Shown here: positions 51,177-60,075 of the stretch, in pieces | Layout: the number at the start of each line of letters is the position of its first letter | Numbering within the stretch: the stretch's first letter is position 1 | Assembly (NCBI RefSeq): GCF_021462225.1 | Contig: NC_061804.1 | Coordinates: 9,475,740-9,539,739, forward strand | Length of the DNA: 64,000 bases | Origin: Girardinichthys multiradiatus | Taxonomy: Eukaryota; Chordata; Actinopteri; Cyprinodontiformes; Goodeidae | Direction of reading: 5' to 3' | Position numbers and translations under genes: made by a program | Notes under the pieces: generated by a model | Told to the model about the DNA's origin: nothing | The model's input: the letters and a program-made list of their open reading frames with translations, nothing else | Database searches by the model: none

Positions 51177-53282
51177 ATGGGACCCCCTGCTCCGCAACCC
51201 AGGAGACATGACGTGCGGGAACCACGGCGTCAGTTTCAAACCGCCACTCCCGCACAGTTTGCGCAACGGAGCCGCGCTGTGGCAGGAGCTTGGTGGCAGC
51301 CCGGAGTGGAACAGGCACCACCTCGCGGGGCTCTGGCGGGTCCAGAGAGGAGCCGGTGCCCCCCCAGAGGCCAAAGCAGGCGGCAGAGGGCGGGGAGGTT
51401 TTCACAACGGCGCCTGGCCTATTGGGAAACCCACTGCAAGGATGCGTGGGTGTTAAGAACTATGTCCCAAGGGTACAGGCTGCAGTTCCGCCGTCGGCCT
51501 CCACCCCCATTGGGGGTCAGGGTGACTCCCGTCACAGATCCTGCATGAACTGCGATCTTGCTGCAGGAAATAAAGACTCTGCTGGACAAGGAGGCCATAG
51601 TGGTGGTCCAGCCACATTCGCAGGCCGACGGGTTTTACTCAACCTATTTCCTGATCCCAAAGAAGGACGGTTCCCTTCGGCTGGTGTTGGACCTCAGGGG
51701 GCTGAACCACTTTTTGAAGGTGCTGCCATTTCGGATGCTCCGCACCTGCGACGTCCTTCGGGTAATCAGTCCAGGCGAGTGGTTTACATCCGTGGACCTG
51801 AAGGACGCGTACTTCCATGTACCGATCCACCCAGGACACAGGAAGTATCTGCGATTTGCAGTCCACGGCGGGGCTTACGAGTTTTCGGTCCTGCCATTCG
51901 GCCTTTCTTTAGCCCCTCGGATTTTTACGCGGTGCATGAAGGCGATCCTGAGCCCACTGTGCCTGTCAGGATTAAAGATCCTGCCATATTTGGACGACTG
52001 GCTCATCTGTGCCCCCTCCTCCGGCGGGGCGGATCGGGCGACGTCCAAGGTCCTGGCCCATATCAGAGCACTGGGGATAGCAGTGAACTATCAGAAGAGT
52101 TCTCTCATCCCGGCCCAGCAGGTGGTTTTTATCGGCATGGCCTTGGATTCAGTGGCCATGCTGGCTCAGCCGACCCCGGACAGGGTGGACAAGATTCAGT
52201 CCCTGCTCCAGTCTTTTCGGGCAGGGGCGGCACCCCCAGTCAAACTGTGGCTGAGACTGTCGGGGATGCTGGTGGCGGCCTCGGCTCTGACTCCTCTGGG
52301 GTTGCTTTATCTACGGCCCTTGCAGAGGTGGTTCAACAGCCTCCACATGGACCCCAGGTTGCACTGGCAGGTCAAGGTGCGGGTTACACCCGGCTGCATA
52401 GTGCTCCTCTGTCGCTGGCGGGACAGGGCATATCTGCAGCGTGGGGTCCCCCTCGGTATGGTCCCTGCAAGACGGGAGGTGGTGACTACGGACGCATCAC
52501 CGCTCTGATGGGGAGCAATGTGGCAGTGCAGGTCCGTCCAGGGGCTGTGGGGGCCTCAGGAGGGAACCCTGCACATCAATGTCCTGGAGCTCAAGACGAT
52601 TTATTTGGCGCTAAGGCACTTCTTGCCCTTTCTCAAGGGCAAGCACGTGCTCGTCAGGACGGACAGCACCTCAGCAGTGTTCCACGTCAACCACCAGAGT
52701 GGGACCAGATCACTGCAGTGCCTGAGGGAGGACTGGAGGCTGTGGACCTGGGCATACCCTCGCTTCGTCTCTATCAGGGAAATGCACCTACCGGGGACGA
52801 GGAACTCTGTGGCCGACTATCTGTCCCGACAGAGGCTCCCCCCCGGGGATTGGAGGCTGCATCCTCAGGTCGTACAGCAGATATGGGATCGGTTCGGCAG
52901 GGCCCAGGTCGACCTTTTTGCCTCAGGGAGCAGTACACATTGCCCCTTGTGGTTTTCCCTGGCGGAGGCCAGCTCCCCACTGGGGATGGACGCCCTAGCG
53001 AACGCATGGCCAGCCGGCCTGCTGTATGCCTTTCCCCCGCTTCCGTTGCTTCTGCCCAGTCTCCACCGAGTGAGGTCGTCGAGCCTGAAGGTTCTATTGG
53101 TGGCCCCCGAGTGGCCCATGAGGGTCTGGTTCCCACTGCTCCTCAGTCTGCTGGACAGGGAGCCATGGCGGCTCCCGGTCAGGGCAGACCTGTTGTCTCA
53201 GTTGGAGGGGAAGGTTTGGCATCCGTCTCCGGGCCATCTTCTCCTCACGGTGTGGCCGCTGAGGGGTGCTGGTAGCCCCTGA
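51177..53282 (+). pseudogene. DIRS reverse transcriptase/RNase H, two nonsense codons
   Basis: The frame from the ATG at 51177 to the TGA at 53280-53282 is continuous with gag and broken by TGA at 51546-51548 and TGA at 52506-52508, with no frameshift. Blocks in order: WVLRTMSQGYRLQFRRRPPP; RT motifs LIPKKDGSLRLVLDLRGLN, FTSVDLKDAYFHVPIHP, FSVLPFGLSLAPRIFTRCM and the catalytic ILPYLDDWLI; RNase H beginning at TTDASPL (stop here) and continuing WGAMW, LELKTIYLAL, VLVRTDSTSAV and NSVADYLSR. The C-terminal block (QVDLFAS ... WFSLAEASSPLGMDALANAW ... LLVAPEWPMRVWF) is typical of DIRS polymerases and sometimes described as methyltransferase-like; I see no decisive motif. Loss of either stop-free segment would inactivate it. 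Confidence 0.85.
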
Positions 53283-53317
53283 CGGATCTGGAGCCCTCCA
53301 TTCAGCGGACACTGTAG

Positions 53318-54310
53318 AATGCCAGATCTCCTTCCACATTGAGGACTTATGCCCATTGCTGGCAGTGTTTTGCGGAGTGGTGCAGACGCAGAACAGTTGA
53401 CCCAATTTCGTGTTCCCTGTATAATATTTTGAGGTACCTGCAGGGTCTATTGGATGCCGGACGGGCAGCATCAACCCTGAAGGTGCACCTGGCTGCCATT
53501 TCAGCCAGCCACGACGTTGTGGATGGCAGACGAGTGGGGACACACTATTGGGTGTCACAGTTTCTCCAGGGTGGAAGGAGGCTGCGCCCCCCGTTACGGA
53601 GACTGGCGGCAGCATGGGACCTCCCACTGGTGTTGAAGGCCCTGAGTGGGCCACCTTTTGAGCCTATGGGGGCTGCCCCATTGAAACTGGTGTCTGTTAA
53701 GACTGCTTTTCTGTTGGCGGTAACAACTGCCAAGCGGGTCAGTGAGCTCCACGCACTCGCCATCACCCCTACCTGCCTGCGTTGGAAGGCAGGCGGGTCC
53801 GGAGTAATGCTGTGGCCGAACATAGCCTTTCTCCCTAAGGTTCTGCCCCCAGGCTACGTGAATACAGCCATTGAACTGGCGGCATACTGCCCTCCCCCGT
53901 TTCAGTCCGAGGAACAGAGGCTGGCTAACACGCTGTGCCCGGTCCCGGCATTGCAGCTGTACATGGTGGCTACAGGTGCTATTCGCTAGTCGGACCAGCT
54001 GTTTGTGTGCCACGGGGGACAGAACAGAGGGCGAGCCCTTTCTAAGCACAGGCTGTCGCATTGGGTCGTAGATGCTATTGCGCTGTCTTATGAGTCTGTG
54101 GGGGCAGCTGCCCCTTCTGGTGTTGTGTGCCATTCCACCAGAAGTGTGTCTACGTCCTGGGCGGCACTGAGGGGCATGCCACTGGGCAATATCTGCGCGG
54201 CGGCGTCATGGGCAACACCGTGCACGTTTGCACGCTTCTACCGCCTCAATGTGGCACATGAGTCCGCACTGGCCTCGGCAATCCTGCCTCTGGCCCCTTC
54301 TACTAACTGA
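53318..54310 (+). pseudogene. DIRS tyrosine recombinase, one nonsense codon
   Basis: This frame differs from that of gag/RT. It is open from 53318, just after a TAG, with no convincing ATG at its beginning (first codons ARSPSTLRTYAHCW), and ends at TGA 54308-54310. An N-terminal core-binding-like part (SPSTLRTYAHCWQCFAEWC ... ASTLKVHLAAISASH) precedes the catalytic part. The catalytic tetrad elements are visible: Arg in TTAKRVSELHAL, H-x-x-R in CHSTRSVSTSWA, and Tyr in TFARFYRLNV. A TAG at 53987-53989 lies between the first Arg and the H-x-x-R. The protein would insert the circular element DNA by strand exchange. Confidence 0.85.
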
Positions 54311-54354
54311 GAGGTGAGTTACTACTCCATTCCTCGTGACATTGCTGGCATAAG

Positions 54355-54455
54355 TCATCCACTTTGTTTACTGCCACTGGCAGTCAGGAAGGAATGAAAC
54401 AGAACAGAAGTTACGCTGTAACTATGGTTCTGTGAATTCCTGGATGACTGCCAGT
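54355..54455 (+). repeat. DIRS internal complementary region
   Basis: The first half (54355-54385, catccactttgtttactgcc...) is complementary to the start of the left terminal repeat. The second half (54408-54455) is complementary to the extended right end (about 54640-54690). This bridging arrangement is what lets DIRS elements restore their ends during circle formation. Confidence 0.85.
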
Positions 54456-54482
54456 CACACTGGTCACTCGGAACTTCTCCCT

Positions 54483-54700
54483 GCGAGAAGATCCCAGAGA
54501 CCGAACGTAGCCTTCCACGTGCTACTTATAGACGCACGCCCAGGTGGGCTACGTGTCATGTGCGTGACTTTGTTTAAATTTAATCTCGACCTGCGCTGAG
54601 CGCGAGGAGACATAAAAGAGACATATCCACTTTGTTTACTGCCACTGGCGGTCATCCAGGAATTCACAGAACCATAGTTACAGCGTAACTTCCGTTTTGT
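54483..54700 (+). repeat. DIRS right inverted terminal repeat with extension
   Basis: 54483-54643 is the inverted copy of the left terminal repeat. 54644-54700 is an extension absent from the left end but matched in inverted form inside the internal complementary region. Confidence 0.88.
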
Positions 54701-54920
54701 GTCATTGTTTGTTGCTGGTTCCTTGTGTTTGTCATACCCCGTTCTCAAACCACGTTTTCCATGTGCCTGCAGAACCTCTTGTAAGTTTTTGGATCAGGAT
54801 TTTGTTTGCATCTGCAGTGCCTTGTCTGGTTTCTTTTGAAAACCTCTGGAAATAAAGCTAAAACCTTTTACAACATGCTGCTGCCCAGCTCTTGTCTGCA
54901 CTTTGGTCCGCCCGCAAACC

Positions 54921-57890
54921 ATTTTATGACATTGGTTTGGATAGATTTTCCCCATAATAAAATGAATCATCTTTTGAAAACTGCCGTTTGTATTTTCTCA
55001 GGTCATCGTTGTCTTATTTTAAACAGAACTTACTTTTTCACAACAATGTACTACAGTATGACATGTTTGCTGCTAAAAATGGACACTACCAGATAACTCC
55101 ACTTCAATCATAACTAAAGAGCTGACAGTACAAAAGTGTCAATACGTATTTCAAGAAAGCAGAAAGCTTCAGGTACATGGAGGGCTCAGTTTAACCGATA
55201 AAAAAATTAAAGTTTCCTATATCGGCCAGTAGAGGTCATCTGCATACATCAGCCCCTGGAAGGTGTTGATGCTGCATAATCCCAAGCCGCCTTTTAGATC
55301 AACATACTTTCCATGCATTAATAGGAGTGTGCAATAAATGCTAGTTGTGTTGTTTTTGAAAATTATCAAAGCAGAAGACTAAACAGTGCTGCTTTATTTT
55401 GACATTTAATTTAATTTGAGTGTAAAAGGGAAGTAAAAGGCACATGTTCATGTTATGTAACATGTACCATGTGGGTCATGAGACTGGCAGGATTTAATGG
55501 GGCTTTTTCCTTTTTGGGATAACCCAGACCTCAGTGAGGGGATTACTTGTCATTTTGACCATTTTTTGTGCAAAAGGTTTGAGTAGAAATATTTACACTT
55601 TACTTATAAACCACAAAACAGCAACACATTCCTTCCTTAATGTTCAAGTGTGCAGTAATTACAGTTGTTTGATCAGGGCTTTCAAATCAAAACTCAAAGC
55701 AGATCATAAAGTAAGTCAGCTCTACATTTTTCCAAAACAGTTTTCACACAACACAAGTTAGTATCATTTGCATCATTTTAAATAACTGAATTTAAAATAT
55801 ATTTTATAACAATTTAACAATTAACAATGTAACGGTGGGAGTGGAATAACAAACGAGATAAAAACAGCTTGACATTAGCTTCCACCTAAAAGCTTTTTGA
55901 ATATTGCCCATGGAAAAATACTTAGTTTTGCTATGAAATTTAATCTTGAATGTTTTCATCAGTTATAACTCCAGACTGAAATCTGTCTGGTTTAAAATAT
56001 TTCTGACTTATTCATTAATTGCACTATTGGCACTTTGGAAGATAGGAATGATGTTTTAAACACTCCATTTCAGACACTTCTACTGGTATAATTTCTTTGG
56101 TTTCATCATTCCTTCGGTGCTCCCAGTAAAAAAAACAGGGATATAAAATTATGAAGGGGTGAACTCTTTACTTAACAGGTTCATTTTTGTTAAGACTAAC
56201 AAAGTGATGTGCATGCTGGCCTGTTAAAAAACATTGTAGAGGTCTAAATGTGAGGAAATTAAGATAATTTTGGGAACCATCAAGTCCTGTCACCCATTTT
56301 AAGTTTTGTGTCTCTTTTGATTGGCTCCTGGTTTGATCAGTGCATGTATATTTTAATCTAGGGTGTGGAATTCACAGCGTTCAACTGAGTCATAATGGGA
56401 GACCCTACTTTTGGCATGACATCACAATTTTTATTTTTTTATATTTAAGAATCTAGCTACTGGGAATTAAATGTTAATGGTCTATGAGTGCCCTAACGTG
56501 GTCCGATAATGACTAGACAAATTAGTCAGAAAGCAGGTTATGCTATCAGGTTCACTTGCAGTTTCAAGCATCTAGCATCCCAAGGTGATCGAATCTTCAT
56601 CAGTGTAGACAGTGTTGCAAGAGATTAAGTCATGTTAAGATCGGGTCATTGCTTCAGAATTTCAGCAGCAGTTGTGTATGCTAAAGTGTTACAGAAGAAG
56701 GATGATGCTTTAGTTACCCAAGGTAGTATGTTTTCCTACGCCAATCAAACACAAGGTAAATACACAAAATATTGCGTATCTACCGCCAAGAGACTCAATA
56801 CCCCTGTATTCATTAATGACAAATATAAAACTATGATTAACTTTTATTCTTATCAAAATACTTTACACATCATTATAAATGAACAAATTTAGATAACATT
56901 GTACAAAACTACGTTTTCTAGAAACATTTTGTACATTTTGCTGACAAACATCAAGTTGTGACAGAAAATCTGTTTAATCACCTTCTTGCTTACACAAATA
57001 ATGCAGGTGTTGCTTTTTGACACAAGTCATTTTTCTGGCTGCTGAGGTATAGAGAGAGGTACCATAAATGATTCTATTCCAAGATCAGCTATTAACAAAA
57101 GCTAAAATTTGATAATGAAGAAAAATGTACAACAGTGAAGTGGTGCATTTACCACAATCCTTTCAGCACCCTGTTTAAATATTACATTCAAGTACATTTC
57201 ACTTGCAGCAGCACAGTATATTAATACCCAGAGTGATGTATACAACAATAAGCATGAAGATAGATCTAAGGACAAAACGTAAGTTTTGTTCATCTAAAAT
57301 AAATTAACTCAATATTTGTTCAAATTGGCTTCTAAACTATCAGTCTGTTATTGTTAAAGCCTCCATGATGTTGCGAAAAGACTAATCAACCAGGCCAAAA
57401 GTGGAATAACAAAGACAGCATGAGAACATCCTTGTAAAGAAGGATCAAAGTGTGGTTTGTTCGATTAGCTAGCTGTTAGCTAACTGTCAGCTAGCTAACA
57501 TTTTAGACCAAGTGTGCCTCAGTTTAGCTGGCTAACTCAAAAGTTTAAAGTTGGATTATTCAGAAATGGTCCATCCACACCCGTGGACTGTATACTTCTC
57601 CCATAAGTATATAGACCTTGAAAACCACTCTAAACCTAGCTAACAGTTAGCTAACCTTAACATAATTGATAGCTATGAGTAGATGAAACAACAGAGTCCT
57701 ACAAAAGCTTTAAAACATTTTCAATAAGTGAGAGGTGTAAACACAGTAAAAAGAATCAAGTTATATAACCATTTGAGGACCCTCCAAAGTTTATGGTGCT
57801 ACAACACACCATTAGTTTTTCTCCTAAAGACACCACCCTCGCCTGTTAATCAGCCTTTACTAATGTTAGCTATGACAAAGAAACCCAGAC
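54921..57890. other. Intergenic, no gene seen
   Basis: About 3 kb without a convincing gene. An 86-codon frame at 56632-56892 is unrecognised. Around 57463-57515 there is a cluster of inverted gctagc/gttagc words. 57728-57997 is a frame running into a Tc1 end. Confidence 0.45.
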
Positions 57891-57893
57891 ATA

Positions 57894-59521
57894 CAGTACA
57901 GACCAAAAGTTTGGACATACCTTCTCATTCAAAGAGTTTTCTTTATTTTCATGACTATGAATATTGTAGCTTCACACTGAAGGCATCAAAACTATGAATT
58001 AACACATGTGGAATTATATACTGAACAAAAAAGTGTGAAACAACTGAAAATATGTCTTATATTCTAGGTTCTTCAAAGTAGCCACCTTTTGCTTTGATTA
58101 CTGCTACGCACACTCTTGGCATTCTGTTGATGAGCTTCAAGAGATAGTCACCTGAAATGGTTTTCACTTCACAGGTGTGCCCTGTCAGGTTTAATAAGTG
58201 GGATTTCAAGCCTTATAAATGGGGTTGGGACCATCAGTTGTGTTGTGCAGGAGGTGGATACAGTACACAGCTGATAGTCCTACTGAATAGACTGTTAGAA
58301 TTTGTATTATGGCAAGAAAAAAGCAGCTAAGTAAAGAAAAACGAGTGGCCATCATTACTTTAAGAAATAAAGGTCAGTCAGTCTGAACAATTGGGAAAAC
58401 TTTGAAAGTGTCCCCAAGTGCAGTCGCAAAAACCATCAAGCGCTACAAAGAAACTGGCTCACATGAGGGCCGCCCCAGGAAAGGAAGACCAAGAGTCACC
58501 TCTGCTGCGGACGATAAGTTCATCCGAGTCACCAGCCTCAGAAATCGCAGGTTAACAGCAGCTCAGATTAGAGAACAGGTCAATGCCACACAGAGTTCTA
58601 GCAGCAGACACATCTCTAGAACAACTGTTAATAGTAGACTGTGTGAATCAGGCCTTCATGGTAAAATAGCTGCTAGGAAACCACTGCTGAGGACAGGCAA
58701 CAAGCAGAAGAGACTTGTTTGGGCTAAAGAACACAAGGAATGGACATTAGACCAGTGGAAATCTGTGCTTTGGTCTGATGAGTCCAAGTTTGAGATCTTT
58801 GGTTCCAACCACAGTGTCTTTGTGCGGTGCAGAAGAGTTGAACGGATGGACTCTACATGCCTGGTTCCCACCGTGAAGCATGGAGGAGGTGTGATGGTGT
58901 GGGGGTGTTTTGCTGGTGACACTGTTGGGGATTTATTCAAAATTGAAGGCATACTGAACCAGCATGGCTACCACAGCATCTTGCAGCGGCATGCTATTCC
59001 ATCCGGTTTGCGTTTAGTTGGACCATCATTTATTTTTCAACAGGACAATGACCCCAAACACACCTCCAGGCTGTGTAAGGGCTATTTGACCAAGAAGGAG
59101 AGTGATGGGGTGCTGCTCCAGATGACCTGGCCTCCACAGTCACCGGACCTGAACCCAGTCGAGATGGTTTGGGGTTAGCTGGACCGCAGAGTGAAGGCAA
59201 AAGGGCCAACAAGTGCTAAGCATCTCTGGGAACTCCTTCAAGACTGTTGGAAAACCATTTCAGGCGACTACCTCTTGAAGCTCATCAACAGAATGCCAAG
59301 AGTGTGCGGAGCAGTAATCAAAGCAAAAGGTGGCTACTTTGAAGAACCTAGAATATAAGACATATTTTCAGTTGTTTCACACTTTTTTGTTCAGTATATA
59401 ATTCCACATGTGTTAATTCATAGTTTTGATGCCTTCAGTGTGAAGCTACAATATTCATAGTCATGAAAATAAAGACAACTCTTTGAATGAGAAGGTGTGT
59501 CCAAACCTTTGGTCTGTACTG
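57894..59521 (+). mobile_element. Tc1-type transposon, family C, copy 2, with a 272-bp fold-back end
   Basis: The ends read cagtacagac inward, with TA at 57892-57893 and 59522-59523. The left 272 bp (57894-58165) are an ungapped inverted copy of the right 272 bp (59250-59521). The copied part includes the last 36 codons of the transposase. The related copy at 33.2 kb lacks this: its promoter-side end goes straight from the first roughly 31 bp into cacaggtgtgccctgtcag. The element is 1628 bp and carries a doubly interrupted transposase. Confidence 0.9.
58309..59358 (+). pseudogene. Tc1 transposase, family C copy 2, two nonsense codons
   Basis: From ATG 58309 to TAA 59356-59358 the frame is 349 codons with no frameshift. 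TGA interrupts it at 58384-58386 (after LRNKGQSV) and TAG at 59176-59178 (just after NPVEMVWG). The HTH ([20 protein letters not shown]), [36 protein letters not shown] and SPDLNPVEMVW blocks are all intact, including the catalytic D, D and E. Relative to copy 1 it lacks one Gly in the KHGGG run. The stops are at positions different from those in copy 1, so the two decayed independently. Confidence 0.9.
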
Positions 59522-59523
59522 TA

Positions 59524-60075
59524 CATGACTAAACCTTTGGGGTTAATACAGACCTGATCAATTAAATTTGAAATAATGTGAACAAGTAGATTTTTTTTAA
59601 TCATAGGCATATTAATAAGTTCAATTCAACAGCCATAATGGTTTATGTTGAACAGTTATGCTGCTAGCCTTGCACTGTGAGCCAGTCCAACCACTGAGCT
59701 TTCACTATCACTGAAACATATTTAATGTTAGTTGTCTGTACGTCAATAAATCAATTCTTCAACTATTGGTACATTGTTGCTTCTCATAAGTGACCTAAAT
59801 CAACTGGTGAGAGTAAATGTTCCTGTGTGTTCATCTTCAGATTTGTTGTTCTTCCAGTTGACCTAAAAAGCCAATGTTTTTGTGTATTCTGACTGTTTTG
59901 CATATGCTTATTAATTCAACTCTTCTGCAGCATAACTTGCAACAGGGTCTTTCAACAGTGATGCTTGATGCTTAATCAAGCCCCATCTTGTCCCATTGGA
60001 TTTATGCATCAATGGCAGAAAAAAATATACATTATAATTTCCAACTGACTCATAAAACATAAAGCCTAAAAAAAT
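59524..60075. other. Intergenic/aqp11 3' flank, nothing recognised
   Basis: This lies beyond the aqp11 stop on its strand. No canonical minus-strand AATAAA was found close by. ATTAAA variants occur at about 59596 and about 59722. No coding frame. Confidence 0.4.

Larger units (their letters stand above)
49235..54700 (+). mobile_element. DIRS-type tyrosine-recombinase retrotransposon, nearly full length
   Basis: Inverted terminal repeats of 161 bp (49235-49395 and 54483-54643) match without gaps and with about six differences. The right side extends about 57 bp further. The order between them is gag-like, reverse transcriptase/RNase H, tyrosine recombinase, then an internal complementary region (54355-54455). 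There is no LTR and no integrase of the DDE type. This order plus the internal complementary region is diagnostic of DIRS elements, which are thought to replicate through a circular DNA and insert by the recombinase without duplicating the target. Base composition is much GC-richer than the flanks. Confidence 0.93.
48605..54920 (+). repeat. T-rich interspersed repeat split by the DIRS element
   Basis: The left part, 48605-49234, is strongly T-rich on the plus strand, with many tttgttt/ttctttt words. It closes with ctcgtcacacctgttacctg and gtgttctctgattacctgcc. The right part, about 54700-54920, resumes in the same style (ttgtttgttgctggttcctt) and ends at about 54903 with tttggtccgcccgc. The two parts look like one older repeat interrupted by the 5.5-kb retrotransposon. 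Frames at 48614-48802 and 48845-49093 are low-complexity artefacts. Confidence 0.5.

Noticed and set aside
50727..51405. Long minus-strand frames (215 and 134 codons) opposite DIRS gag/RT
   Set aside because: GC-rich antisense shadows; the sense strand has recognisable gag and RT blocks.
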